From: Leclercia sp. UBA7405
Lineage (GTDB): Bacteria; Pseudomonadota; Gammaproteobacteria; Enterobacterales; Enterobacteriaceae
Direction: 5' to 3'
Assembly: GCA_002469605.1 (NCBI GenBank)
Contig: DKMV01000001.1
Span: 343-11,937, forward strand
DNA: 11,595 bases
The notes beneath the pieces were generated by a model. The model did no database searches and was not told the DNA's origin. It saw only the letters and a program-made list of their open reading frames with translations. Positions 1 through 10,220 of this stretch are shown here, one piece after another. How positions within the stretch are numbered: position 1 is the first letter of the stretch; the number at the start of each line of letters is the position of its first letter. Made by a program: the position numbers and the translations under genes.

Positions 1-924
1 ACCGGCATCGTTGAGCATAAAGATGCCAGCGAGGCACAGCGTCAGATTCAGGAGATCAATACCGGGATCCTGATTGCCAACGGCGCAGACATGAAGCGCT
101 GGCTCTCTCAGCTCGACAATAACAATGCCCAGGGCGAATACTACATCACCGATATCATCGCGATGGCCTACAAGGAAGGGCGTGAAATTGCCGCCGTTCA
201 TCCGGCGCGCATCAGCGAAACGGACGGAGTAAACAACCGTCTTCAGCTTTCCCGTCTGGAGCGTATTTATCAGTCCGAGCAGGCCGAAAAGCTGCTGCTG
301 GCGGGCGTGATGCTGCGCGACCCGGCGCGTTTTGATCTGCGCGGAACCCTGACGCACGGGCGCGACGTTGAAATTGATACTAACGTTATCGTTGAAGGCA
401 AGGTGACGCTGGGCAACCGCGTCAAAATCGGTACCGGCTGCGTGATCAAAAACAGCGTCATTGGCGATGACTGCGAAATCAGCCCGTACAGCGTGGTAGA
501 AGATGCTGAACTGGCCGCCGCCTGCACCATCGGGCCTTTCGCCCGCCTGCGCCCTGGTGCCGAGCTGCTGGAAGGCGCCCACGTGGGTAACTTCGTTGAG
601 ATGAAAAAAGCGCGTCTGGGTAAAGGCTCCAAGGCCGGTCACCTGACCTATCTGGGCGATGCGGAAATTGGCGATAACGTTAATATCGGCGCGGGCACTA
701 TCACCTGTAACTACGATGGCGCCAATAAGTTTAAAACTATTATCGGCGACGACGTCTTTGTGGGCTCAGATTCCCAGCTGGTGGCCCCGGTGACCATCGG
801 CAACGGCGTGACCATTGCGGCGGGCACCACCGTCACCCGCGATGTGGCCGAAAATGAGCTGGTTCTCAGCCGCGTGCCGCAGGTCCATAAGCAGGGCTGG
901 CAGCGTCCGGTGAAGAAAAAGTAA
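1..924 (+). CDS. glmU: Bifunctional UDP-GlcNAc pyrophosphorylase / glucosamine-1-phosphate acetyltransferase GlmU, 3' part (5' end outside window)
   Basis: Cytoplasmic enzyme that acetylates glucosamine-1-phosphate and then couples it to UTP, giving UDP-N-acetylglucosamine for peptidoglycan and lipopolysaccharide. The frame is open from base 1, so the gene enters from the left. 307 codons are present against 456 in E. coli, so about 149 N-terminal residues, including the uridylyltransferase signature, lie outside. What remains is the end of the pyrophosphorylase domain ([16 protein letters not shown], then GEYYITDI) and the whole left-handed beta-helix acetyltransferase domain, recognisable by its hexapeptide repeats (IGTGCVI, IGDDCEI, IGAGTI). 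The catalytic histidine (E. coli His363) is encoded at 640-642 in KAGHLTY, and [13 protein letters not shown] follows. The tail RPVKKK matches the family. It is a co-transcribed partner of glmS. An ATG at 91 is an internal Met of the larger frame, not the start. Confidence 0.98.
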   Translation, partial: TGIVEHKDASEAQRQIQEINTGILIANGADMKRWLSQLDNNNAQGEYYITDIIAMAYKEGREIAAVHPARISETDGVNNRLQLSRLERIYQSEQAEKLLLAGVMLRDPARFDLRGTLTHGRDVEIDTNVIVEGKVTLGNRVKIGTGCVIKNSVIGDDCEISPYSVVEDAELAAACTIGPFARLRPGAELLEGAHVGNFVEMKKARLGKGSKAGHLTYLGDAEIGDNVNIGAGTITCNYDGANKFKTIIGDDVFVGSDSQLVAPVTIGNGVTIAAGTTVTRDVAENELVLSRVPQVHKQGWQRPVKKK

Positions 925-932
925 TAGCTTTA

Positions 933-1027
933 CCCCTCACCCTAACCCTCTCCCCAAAGGGGGGAGGGGATCGTACGGTGCGGTGTTTTCTCCCTCGCCC
1001 CTTTGGGGAGAGGGCCGGGGTGAGGGG
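933..1027. repeat. Inverted pair of REP-like palindromic elements in the glmU-glmS spacer
   Basis: The arms 933-962 and 998-1027 are inverted copies of each other with 27 of 30 positions matching and a 35-base centre. The three mismatches are adjacent (left-arm bases 943-945). Each arm is itself part of a smaller C-rich/G-rich hairpin ending in GGGGTGAGGGG. The right arm shares an identical 21-base core (1006-1026) with the hairpin at 10182-10202, so this is a dispersed family. The form, a short stem followed by GGGGTGAGGG and lying between genes, is that of enterobacterial REP/BIME repeats; the family name is inference. In RNA the pair could fold into one very long hairpin upstream of glmS. 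The six-frame translations give the familiar spurious peptides of this repeat (LTPALSPKGRG, PHPGPLPKG), which are not genes. Confidence 0.8.
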
Positions 1028-1093
1028 ATAACATAATCCTCCCCCCAATAGCAGTACCCATAACTATAACCCCACTCTCTACAAGGCTCGGGG

Positions 1094-1108
1094 TGCCCGG
1101 AAAGGGCA
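1094..1108 (+). other. Small hairpin in the glmS leader
   Basis: TGCCC (1094-1098) pairs with GGGCA (1104-1108) across the loop GGAAA. It lies just upstream of the candidate GlmZ pairing site. No U-tract follows, so it is not a terminator. It may be part of the folded leader that controls glmS, but no function is shown by sequence alone. Confidence 0.35.
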
Positions 1109-1111
1109 AAT

Positions 1112-1127
1112 ACAGGTCAGCGACAAC
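1112..1127 (+). promoter_or_regulatory. Candidate GlmZ small-RNA pairing site in the glmS 5' leader
   Basis: ACAGGTC (1112-1118) and GACAAC (1122-1127) are complementary to the two blocks GACCUGU and GUUGUC that I recall near the 3' end of E. coli GlmZ. In E. coli GlmZ pairs here with Hfq, opens an inhibitory leader structure and activates glmS translation when glucosamine-6-phosphate is low. A perfect hairpin follows at once (ATGGCA 1130-1135, loop CAA, TGCCAT 1139-1144). It lies between the pairing site and the Shine-Dalgarno AGGAAA (1149-1154), as expected for a structure that masks the ribosome site. The GlmZ sequence is from memory, so the match should be checked. Confidence 0.7.
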
Positions 1128-1161
1128 GCATGGCACAATGCCATAATCAGGAAATTTAACT

Positions 1162-2991
1162 ATGTGTGGAATTGTTGGCGCAGTTGCGCAGCGTGATATT
1201 GCTGAGATCCTTCTCGAAGGATTACGTCGTCTGGAATACCGTGGTTACGACTCTGCCGGTCTGGCAGTCGTGGACGCAGAAGGTCATATGACCCGCCTGC
1301 GCCGTCTCGGTAAAGTACAAATGCTGGCGCAGGCCGCGGAAGAACATCCGCTGCACGGCGGAACTGGTATCGCACACACCCGCTGGGCAACGCACGGTGA
1401 ACCTTCAGAAGGCAATGCGCACCCGCACGTCTCTGAACACATCGTGGTGGTGCATAACGGCATCATCGAAAACCACGAACCGCTGCGTGAAGAACTGAAA
1501 GCACGCGGGTATACCTTTGTCTCTGAAACCGACACCGAAGTGATTGCTCACCTGGTGCACTGGGAGCTGGAGCAGGGCGGCACGCTGCGTGAAGCCGTAC
1601 TGCGCGCCATCCCTCAGCTGCGCGGTGCCTACGGCACGGTGATCCTCGACTCCCGCGATCCGGGCACCCTGCTGGCGGCCCGTTCCGGCAGCCCGATGGT
1701 TATTGGCCTGGGCATGGGCGAAAACTTTATCGCCTCCGATCAGCTGGCGCTGCTGCCGGTAACCCGTCGCTTTATCTTCCTCGAAGAGGGCGATATTGCC
1801 GAAGTGACCCGCCGCTCCGTTAGCGTGTTCGACACGGCGGGCGAGCAGGTTAAGCGTCAGGAGATCGAATCTAACCTGCAATACGATGCGGGCGATAAGG
1901 GCGCGTACCGTCACTACATGCAGAAAGAGATTTACGAGCAGCCTAACGCCATCAAAAACACCTTAGCCGGGCGCATCAGCCATGGCGAGGTAGATCTGAG
2001 CGAGCTGGGCGCCAGCGCTAACGAAATGCTGGCCCAGGTTGAGCATATCCAGATCGTGGCCTGCGGTACCTCTTACAACTCCGGTATGGTGTCCCGCTAC
2101 TGGTTTGAATCGCTGGCCGGCGTGCCGTGCGATGTGGAGATCGCCTCCGAGTTCCGCTACCGCAAATCGGCGGTGCGTCGCAACAGCCTGATGATCACGC
2201 TGTCCCAGTCGGGTGAAACCGCCGATACCCTGGCCGCGCTGCGCCTCTCCAAAGAGCTGGGCTACCTGGGGTCACTGGCGATCTGTAACGTGCCGGGCTC
2301 CTCGCTGGTGCGTGAATCCGATCTGGCGCTGATGACCAACGCGGGCACCGAGATTGGTGTGGCCTCTACCAAGGCGTTCACCACGCAGCTGACCGTGCTG
2401 CTGATGCTGGTGGCAAAACTGGCGCGTCTGAAAGGCCAGGATGCCAGCGTTGAGCATGACATCGTGCATGGCCTGCAGGCGCTGCCAAGCCGTATCGAGC
2501 AGATGTTGTCTCAGGACAAGCGTATCGAAGCGCTGGCGGAAGATTTCTCCGACAAACACCACGCGCTGTTCCTCGGCCGCGGCGATCAGTATCCGATTGC
2601 GCTGGAAGGCGCGCTGAAGCTGAAAGAGATCTCTTATATCCACGCTGAAGCCTACGCCGCAGGCGAGCTGAAACACGGCCCGCTGGCGCTGATTGACGCC
2701 GATATGCCGGTTATCGTCGTGGCGCCGAACAACGAGCTGCTGGAAAAACTGAAATCCAACATTGAAGAAGTTCGTGCCCGCGGTGGCCAGCTGTACGTCT
2801 TCGCCGATAAGGATGCCGGTTTTGTCAGCAATGACAACATGCACATCATCGAGATGCCGCATGTAGAAGAGACTATTGCGCCTATCTTCTATACCGTGCC
2901 GCTGCAGCTGCTCGCTTATCATGTAGCGCTGATCAAAGGCACTGACGTTGACCAGCCGCGTAACCTGGCGAAATCCGTAACCGTCGAGTAA
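1162..2991 (+). CDS. glmS: Glutamine--fructose-6-phosphate aminotransferase (isomerizing), glucosamine-6-phosphate synthase
   Basis: Converts fructose-6-phosphate and glutamine to glucosamine-6-phosphate and glutamate, the committing step of amino-sugar synthesis. 609 codons, the same as E. coli. The N-terminal glutaminase (about 1-240) begins MCGIVGA, with Cys2 the nucleophile after Met removal, and carries RWATHG and HNGIIEN. Two SIS sugar-isomerase domains follow. The first has [10 protein letters not shown] (Cys301) and SQSGETADT; the second has [22 protein letters not shown] and His505 in [10 protein letters not shown]. The C-terminal tail [13 protein letters not shown] carries Lys604, the residue that forms the Schiff base with the sugar. 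Start chosen because Cys must follow Met; Shine-Dalgarno AGGAAA at 1149-1154. It lies 237 bases after glmU and is probably co-transcribed, then separated by RNase E and controlled by GlmZ, as known in E. coli. Confidence 0.99.
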   Translation: MCGIVGAVAQRDIAEILLEGLRRLEYRGYDSAGLAVVDAEGHMTRLRRLGKVQMLAQAAEEHPLHGGTGIAHTRWATHGEPSEGNAHPHVSEHIVVVHNGIIENHEPLREELKARGYTFVSETDTEVIAHLVHWELEQGGTLREAVLRAIPQLRGAYGTVILDSRDPGTLLAARSGSPMVIGLGMGENFIASDQLALLPVTRRFIFLEEGDIAEVTRRSVSVFDTAGEQVKRQEIESNLQYDAGDKGAYRHYMQKEIYEQPNAIKNTLAGRISHGEVDLSELGASANEMLAQVEHIQIVACGTSYNSGMVSRYWFESLAGVPCDVEIASEFRYRKSAVRRNSLMITLSQSGETADTLAALRLSKELGYLGSLAICNVPGSSLVRESDLALMTNAGTEIGVASTKAFTTQLTVLLMLVAKLARLKGQDASVEHDIVHGLQALPSRIEQMLSQDKRIEALAEDFSDKHHALFLGRGDQYPIALEGALKLKEISYIHAEAYAAGELKHGPLALIDADMPVIVVAPNNELLEKLKSNIEEVRARGGQLYVFADKDAGFVSNDNMHIIEMPHVEETIAPIFYTVPLQLLAYHVALIKGTDVDQPRNLAKSVTVE

Positions 2992-3000
2992 TCCCTCCAG

Positions 3001-3025
3001 GCTCCACCTTCGGGTGGAGCTTTTT
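3001..3025 (+). terminator. Rho-independent terminator of glmUS
   Basis: A perfect 8-bp stem, GCTCCACC (3001-3008) with GGTGGAGC (3013-3020), is closed by the extra-stable TTCG tetraloop and followed by five T residues. It begins 9 bases after the glmS stop codon. It separates glmUS from the phosphate-regulated pst operon. Confidence 0.95.
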
Positions 3026-3038
3026 AACCCCGTTTTTT

Positions 3039-3053
3039 ATGACAAACTGTCAT
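3039..3053. other. Perfect short palindrome with Pho-box-like half-sites upstream of pstS
   Basis: ATGACA (3039-3044) and TGTCAT (3048-3053) are perfect inverted copies with a 3-base centre. TGTCAT is the core of a Pho-box half-site, but PhoB normally reads direct repeats with 11-base spacing, so this is not a canonical box. The rest of the 255-base pstS upstream region (3026-3172) is AT-rich, with isolated GTCAC motifs near 3073-3078 and 3106-3111. I see no gene in it. Confidence 0.3.
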
Positions 3054-3172
3054 CTTCAGCGTCTTTTTTCTGTGTCACACAAAGAAAATTTTTCTGCAAT
3101 CCAGTCGTCACAAACATATCCAATTCGTTGATATTAAACAGTAATTTTTAATACCCTAAAGTGAAATTCTCG

Positions 3173-3212
3173 TTGTCATAAAACTGTCATAATTAATACA
3201 TTTATCTGTCAC
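3173..3212 (+). promoter_or_regulatory. Two tandem Pho boxes (PhoB operators) for pstS
   Basis: Box 1 (3173-3190) is TTGTCAT-AAAA-CTGTCAT, an almost ideal 7-4-7 Pho box. After a 4-base spacer, box 2 (3195-3212) is AATACAT-TTAT-CTGTCAC. The four half-sites therefore start exactly 11 bases apart (3173, 3184, 3195, 3206), on one face of the helix, as required for head-to-tail PhoB dimers. Box 2 takes the place of a -35 element, which is how PhoB recruits sigma-70 RNA polymerase under phosphate starvation. The first half-site of box 2 is the weakest. Confidence 0.93.
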
Positions 3213-3222
3213 CTGTATGTCC

Positions 3223-3228
3223 TACTTT
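3223..3228 (+). promoter_or_regulatory. -10 element of the pstS promoter
   Basis: TACTTT lies 10 bases after the end of the second Pho box, the standard distance for a PhoB-activated promoter with no -35 sequence. Transcription would start near 3234-3236, leaving a leader of about 45 bases and a strong Shine-Dalgarno AGGAG at 3271-3275. Confidence 0.75.
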
Positions 3229-3247
3229 GCTCAACGTAGCCACTTAA

Positions 3248-4321
<1,074 letters not shown>

Positions 4322-4341
4322 CAGGATATTTTTGACGAAGA

Positions 4342-4367
4342 TGGCGGGGGCGCGAGCTTTCCCGCCA
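4342..4367 (+). other. Hairpin in the pstS-pstC spacer, possible 3' stabiliser or attenuator
   Basis: TGGCGGG (4342-4348) pairs perfectly with CCCGCCA (4361-4367) around a 12-base loop. The following bases are ACTTTCG, with no U-run, so it is not a standard terminator. A stable hairpin after the first cistron is a common way to leave more binding-protein mRNA than membrane-component mRNA in ABC transporter operons. That role is inferred here. Confidence 0.55.
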
Positions 4368-4399
4368 ACTTTCGTGAAACGACGTTAACAGAAGAGTAA

Positions 4400-6252
<1,853 letters not shown>

Positions 6253-6286
6253 TTTTTACGGCGTGGCATAAGGCGGCGCCGAATGA

Positions 6287-7072
<786 letters not shown>

Positions 7073-7098
7073 TTTGCCTCAGTGCATGTGGAGAAACC

Positions 7099-7824
7099 AT
7101 GGACAACCTCAATCTTAATAAACACATTTCCGGCCAGTTTAACGCCGAGCTGGAAAGCATTCGCACCCAGGTGATGACCATGGGCGGCATGGTAGAGCAG
7201 CAGCTGACGGATGCCATCACCGCGATGCACAACCAGGACAGCGAGCTGGCGAAACGCGTGGTAGAAGGCGATAAGCACGTCAATATGATGGAAGTGGCTA
7301 TCGACGAAGCCTGCGTGCGCATCATTGCCAAGCGTCAGCCGACGGCAAGCGACCTGCGTCTGGTAATGGCTATCATCAAAACCATCGCCGAGCTGGAACG
7401 TATTGGTGACGTGGCGGACAAAATCTGCCGCACCGCGCTGGAGAAGTTTTCCCACCAGCATCAGCCGCTGCTGGTCAGCCTGGAGTCGCTGGGGCGCCAC
7501 ACCGTGCAGATGCTGCACGACGTGCTGGATGCCTTTGCGCGTATGGATCTTGATGAAGCGATCCGTATCTACCGGGAAGACAAGAAAGTCGACCAGGAGT
7601 ATGAAGGCATTGTGCGTCAGCTGATGACCTACATGATGGAAGACTCGCGCACTATTCCCAGCGTTCTGACCGCGCTGTTCTGCGCCCGCTCTATCGAGCG
7701 TATCGGCGACCGCTGCCAGAACATTTGCGAATACATCTTCTACTTCGTGAAGGGGCAGGATTTCCGTCACGTGGGCGGGGATGAGCTGGACAAGATGCTG
7801 GCGGGTAAAGATCCTAAAGAGTAA
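7099..7824 (+). CDS. phoU: Phosphate-signalling protein PhoU
   Basis: Cytoplasmic negative regulator that links the Pst transporter to the PhoR/PhoB two-component system; loss in E. coli gives constitutive Pho expression and toxic phosphate uptake. 241 codons from this ATG, equal to E. coli. It is two tandem three-helix PhoU domains, visible as the repeated metal-binding signature ERIGD at 100-104 ([13 protein letters not shown]) and 200-204 ([13 protein letters not shown]). The ATG at 7099 is preferred because GTGGAG at 7088-7093 precedes it and the length is right. A TTG at 7069 would add ten residues (starting [10 protein letters not shown]) and overlap the pstB stop, but has no family support. 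Last gene of the operon, followed by a hairpin and the convergent yieH. Confidence 0.98.
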   Translation: MDNLNLNKHISGQFNAELESIRTQVMTMGGMVEQQLTDAITAMHNQDSELAKRVVEGDKHVNMMEVAIDEACVRIIAKRQPTASDLRLVMAIIKTIAELERIGDVADKICRTALEKFSHQHQPLLVSLESLGRHTVQMLHDVLDAFARMDLDEAIRIYREDKKVDQEYEGIVRQLMTYMMEDSRTIPSVLTALFCARSIERIGDRCQNICEYIFYFVKGQDFRHVGGDELDKMLAGKDPKE

Positions 7825-7832
7825 TCCAGTCA

Positions 7833-7857
7833 ACAACGCCAGCTCCGCTGGCGTTGT
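7833..7857. terminator. Hairpin terminator between convergent phoU and yieH
   Basis: An 11-bp perfect stem (7833-7843 with 7847-7857) and a 3-base loop TCC lie 8 bases after the phoU stop. The T-tract on the plus strand is poor (CTTGT), and on the minus strand there is none. It is strong as a 3' end stabiliser and probable as a terminator for pst-phoU; for yieH (stop at 7870) it is the only candidate. Confidence 0.75.
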
Positions 7858-7869
7858 CTTGTACAGGCG

Positions 7870-8535
7870 TTAGCGCGTTATATTCCACCCGCGCGCCTTC
7901 CACAGCTCCGGCAGCTGCGCCAGATCGGTAAAGGTGGTTACTTTAGGGTGATCGATCGGTTTGTTATGCGGATCGGCACAGAAGTAAAACACCTCCATTC
8001 CCGCAGCAATTCCCGACTGCGCCCCCGCGCTGGAGTCATCCACCAGAATGCAGTTCTCCACGTTAACATTCATCGCCTTTGCCGCGTGGAACATCAGGGC
8101 CGGGTCCGGCTTCCAGCGCTGGATGTCGTAACCGCTGTACAGCTTGTTCGGGAAGTGGTGCAGCATCTTCAGCTTGCCAAGGGAGTGCTGCATTTTGCTG
8201 ACCGGGCCGTTAGAGACCACGCACATGGGCACCGTCATCGCCTCCAGCAGCTCGCTCGCACCGGGAATGACCTCCAGTTCGGAGTCGAAAAGGCGTGCGA
8301 CCTCGGCGCGGTAAACCGGTTCGAGGACATCTTTTGCCAGCTCGACCCCGTGTTCAGCATTGATGATATCGATGATTTCATAGAGCTTAACGCCCTTAAA
8401 GCGCTTAAAAATCTCCTCGAGATCGAGCGTGATGCCAAACTCCTGGAACATAGCGACATACGCCCGGGCGCAAATGACTTCACTGTCGACCAGCGTACCG
8501 TCGCAGTCGAAAAATACCGCTTCAATCTGAGACAT
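7870..8535 (-). CDS. yieH: HAD-family sugar-phosphate phosphatase YieH (6-phosphogluconate phosphatase)
   Basis: Small cytoplasmic phosphatase of the haloacid dehalogenase superfamily. E. coli YieH is assigned 6-phosphogluconate phosphatase activity. 221 codons, equal to E. coli. Motif I FFDCDGTLVDSE holds the nucleophile Asp10 and the acid/base Asp12; motif II is CVVSNGP with Ser108; motif III Lys142 in QRWKPDP; motif IV LVDDSSAG with Asp166 and Asp167 for magnesium. The helical cap lies between about 17 and 85, the beta-phosphoglucomutase-like subgroup. The ATG is preceded on the minus strand by GGGAAAG. It is convergent with phoU and diverges from adeP. The substrate is taken from the E. 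coli relative; the fold is certain, the exact substrate less so. Confidence 0.95.
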   Translation of the reverse strand: MSQIEAVFFDCDGTLVDSEVICARAYVAMFQEFGITLDLEEIFKRFKGVKLYEIIDIINAEHGVELAKDVLEPVYRAEVARLFDSELEVIPGASELLEAMTVPMCVVSNGPVSKMQHSLGKLKMLHHFPNKLYSGYDIQRWKPDPALMFHAAKAMNVNVENCILVDDSSAGAQSGIAAGMEVFYFCADPHNKPIDHPKVTTFTDLAQLPELWKARGWNITR

Positions 8536-8574
8536 GCCTTTCCCTTTTTAACAGGTTTAACGTTTACGTATGGA

Positions 8575-8606
8575 TTGTTCGCGGGACGCAATCGTTGCCG
8601 TATAAG
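8575..8606 (+). promoter_or_regulatory. Candidate adeP promoter
   Basis: TATAAG at 8601-8606 matches the -10 consensus at five of six positions. The best upstream -35-like hexamer, TTGTTC (8575-8580), is weak and 20 bases away, longer than the ideal 17, so this promoter would need help or be weak. The candidate PurR box lies exactly between the two hexamers. Another possible -10 (TATAGG after TGG, about 8659-8664) cannot be excluded. Otherwise the yieH-adeP spacer (8536-8702) holds no gene. Confidence 0.35.
8586..8601. promoter_or_regulatory. Candidate PurR operator for adeP
   Basis: ACGCAATCGTTGCCGT agrees with the PurR consensus ACGCAAACGTTTNCNT at 12 of 14 fixed positions, keeping the central CG that PurR intercalates. 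It lies 101 bases before the adeP ATG and abuts a TATAAG -10-like sequence. An adenine permease is a sensible target for the purine repressor, and I recall adeP as part of the E. coli PurR regulon. A weaker half-match (ACGTTTACGT, 8560-8569) lies 16 bases to the left. Confidence 0.55.
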
Positions 8607-8702
8607 CAAAATCAATGAAAAAAACTCCGCTGCAATCCCCCCTATTGTCGCATTTTGGTATAGGATAGCGACGGATTTTCCCTCCCTGTTCGGAAATAGA
8701 TG

Positions 8703-10037
8703 ATGAGTCAACAACATACTACCCAGGCATCTGGCAAGGGGCTGCTTGAGCGCGTGTTCAAACTGCGCGAGCACGGTACAACGGCACGCACCGAAGTGAT
8801 TGCCGGTTTTACCACCTTCCTGACAATGGTCTATATCGTTTTTGTTAACCCGCAAATTCTGGGCGTTGCTGGCATGGATACCAGCGCCGTCTTCGTTACT
8901 ACCTGTCTGATCGCGGCTTTCGGCAGTATCCTGATGGGCCTGTTCGCTAACCTGCCGGTGGCGCTGGCGCCGGCAATGGGTCTGAACGCCTTCTTCGCCT
9001 TTGTTGTGGTGCAGGCGATGGGCCTGCCATGGCAGGTGGGAATGGGGGCGATTTTCTGGGGCGCCGTTGGTCTGCTGCTTCTGACCATTTTCCGCGTGCG
9101 TTACTGGATGATTGCCAATATCCCGGTGAGCCTGCGCGTCGGCATTACCAGCGGCATCGGGCTGTTTATCGGCATGATGGGGCTGAAAAACGCCGGCGTG
9201 ATCGTGGCGAACCCGGAAACCCTGGTCAGCATCGGTAAGCTCACCTCCCACAGCGTACTGCTGGGCGTGCTGGGCTTCTTTATCATCGCTATTCTGGCTT
9301 CCCGTAATATTCACGCGGCGGTGCTGGTCTCGATCGTGGTTACCACGCTGCTGGGCTGGATGCTGGGCGATGTGCACTACGGCGGCATCGTCTCTGTGCC
9401 GCCGAGCGTCAGCTCCGTGGTGGGCCAGGTTGATCTGGCAGGCTCTCTGAACCTGGGTCTGGCGGGGGTGATCTTCTCCTTTATGCTGGTCAACCTGTTC
9501 GACTCTTCCGGCACTCTGATTGGCGTGACCGATAAGGCCGGGCTGGCGGATGAGAAAGGTAAATTCCCGCGTATGAAGCAGGCGCTGTTTGTGGATAGCG
9601 TCTCCTCCGTGACCGGCTCCTTCATCGGCACCTCGTCTGTTACCGCTTACATTGAATCCTCTTCCGGCGTCTCCGTCGGGGGCCGCACCGGCCTGACGGC
9701 GGTGGTTGTGGGGCTGCTGTTCCTGCTGGTGATCTTCCTCTCGCCGCTGGCGGGGATGGTGCCGCCATACGCTGCCGCAGGCGCGCTAATCTACGTGGGC
9801 GTGCTGATGACCTCCAGCCTGGCGCGCGTGAAGTGGGATGACCTTACCGAAGCGGTACCGGCGTTTATTACCGCGGTGATGATGCCGTTTAGCTTCTCGA
9901 TCACCGAAGGTATCGCGCTGGGCTTTATCTCCTACTGCGTGATGAAGGCCGGCACCGGGCGATTCCGTGAAATCAGTCCCTGCGTGATTGTAGTGGCGCT
10001 GCTGTTTGTGCTGAAGATTGTGTTTATCGATGCGTAA
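8703..10037 (+). CDS. adeP: Adenine permease AdeP (YieG), AzgA-like NCS2 transporter
   Basis: Proton-coupled high-affinity adenine importer of the inner membrane. 444 codons from this start, against 445 in E. coli. The AzgA-like purine permease family is recognisable from TEVIAGFTTFLTMVYIVFVNPQ (about 31-51), ALAPAMGLNAFFAF (about 87-100), the SLRVGITSGIGLFIGMMGLKNAG region, and NLFDSSGTLIGVTDKAGL with the conserved substrate-site acidic residue. TSSVTAYIESSSGVSVGGRTGLTAVV is the second signature helix pair. About a dozen or more hydrophobic segments fill the rest. Two adjacent ATGs exist (8700 and 8703). The second gives MSQQHTT as in E. coli and is better placed from GGAAA (8692-8696), so it is chosen; the difference is one residue. 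Convergent with chrR, and followed by a strong terminator. Confidence 0.96.
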   Translation: MSQQHTTQASGKGLLERVFKLREHGTTARTEVIAGFTTFLTMVYIVFVNPQILGVAGMDTSAVFVTTCLIAAFGSILMGLFANLPVALAPAMGLNAFFAFVVVQAMGLPWQVGMGAIFWGAVGLLLLTIFRVRYWMIANIPVSLRVGITSGIGLFIGMMGLKNAGVIVANPETLVSIGKLTSHSVLLGVLGFFIIAILASRNIHAAVLVSIVVTTLLGWMLGDVHYGGIVSVPPSVSSVVGQVDLAGSLNLGLAGVIFSFMLVNLFDSSGTLIGVTDKAGLADEKGKFPRMKQALFVDSVSSVTGSFIGTSSVTAYIESSSGVSVGGRTGLTAVVVGLLFLLVIFLSPLAGMVPPYAAAGALIYVGVLMTSSLARVKWDDLTEAVPAFITAVMMPFSFSITEGIALGFISYCVMKAGTGRFREISPCVIVVALLFVLKIVFIDA

Positions 10038-10044
10038 TAAAAGC

Positions 10045-10071
10045 AAAAAGGCAACGTAAGTTGCCTTTTTT
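10045..10071 (+). terminator. Rho-independent terminator of adeP (copy 1)
   Basis: AAAAAGGCAAC (10045-10055), loop GTAA, GTTGCCTTTTT (10060-10070) and one more T. The stem is perfect for 11 bp and has A-tract and T-tract flanks, so it works in both directions. It starts 7 bases after the adeP stop. Confidence 0.92.
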
Positions 10072-10081
10072 AGTGTTTGCA

Positions 10082-10114
10082 CCCTCTCCCTGTGGGAGAG
10101 GGACGGGGTGAGGG
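10082..10114 (+). repeat. REP-like element, copy 1 after adeP
   Basis: CCCTCTCCC (10082-10090) and GGGAGAGGG (10094-10102) form a perfect 9-bp hairpin with loop TGT, followed by ACGGGGTGAGGG. Same family as the elements at 933-1027. Confidence 0.8.
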
Positions 10115-10132
10115 CATCAGACCGCACAAAAC

Positions 10133-10159
10133 AAAAAGGCAACGTAAGTTGCCTTTTTT
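10133..10159 (-). terminator. Rho-independent terminator, copy 2, probably serving chrR
   Basis: Identical hairpin to the adeP terminator (stem 10133-10143 with 10148-10158, loop GTAA). On the minus strand the A-run at 10133-10137 becomes a T-tract, so it can end yieE-chrR transcription about 60 bases after the chrR stop. It equally backs up copy 1 on the plus strand. Confidence 0.85.
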
Positions 10160-10169
10160 AATGTTTTCT

Positions 10170-10202
10170 CTCTCTCCCTGTGGGAGAGGGCCGGGGTGAG
10201 GG
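10170..10202 (+). repeat. REP-like element, copy 2 after adeP
   Basis: CTCTCTCCC (10170-10178) with GGGAGAGGG (10182-10190), loop TGT, then CCGGGGTGAGGG. Eight of nine stem pairs are kept. The core 10182-10202 is identical to 1006-1026 in the glmU-glmS spacer. Confidence 0.8.
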
Positions 10203-10220
10203 CACCAGACCGCAGTCAGT

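Larger units (their letters stand above)
10044..10214. repeat. Tandem 88-base-period duplication of terminator plus REP-like hairpin
   Basis: Bases 10044-10126 recur at 10132-10214 with 77 of 83 positions identical; differences fall at 10073, 10079, 10081, 10083, 10103 and 10117 of the first copy. Each copy contains the same AT-flanked terminator hairpin, a G/C-rich REP-like hairpin and the tail CAGACCGCA. The five bases between copies (10127-10131, CAAAA) are not repeated after the second. It occupies nearly all of the adeP-chrR gap; nothing else is seen there. Confidence 0.9.

Noticed and set aside
777..784. Chi octamer GCTGGTGG, also at 2406-2413 (plus strand) and 7452-7459 (minus strand)
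   Set aside because: Chi is common in enterobacterial coding sequence and all three lie in ordinary codons (Leu-Val, His-Gln contexts). No local significance can be shown.
866..1136. Two short minus-strand reading frames in the glmU-glmS spacer (60 and 64 codons)
   Set aside because: They encode LTPALSPKGRG and PHPGPLPKG, the usual artefact peptides of this GC-rich repeat family. There is no ribosome site or known protein.
8570..8605. An 11-codon plus-strand frame upstream of adeP, considered as a leader peptide
   Set aside because: It has no ribosome site, overlaps the promoter and PurR-box candidates, and lacks an attenuator hairpin downstream.
8235..9377. A 380-codon minus-strand frame crossing the adeP 5' half and the yieH start
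   Set aside because: It is antisense to two well-supported genes, is rich in His/Gln/Arg as expected of an antisense shadow, and spans the divergent promoter region.
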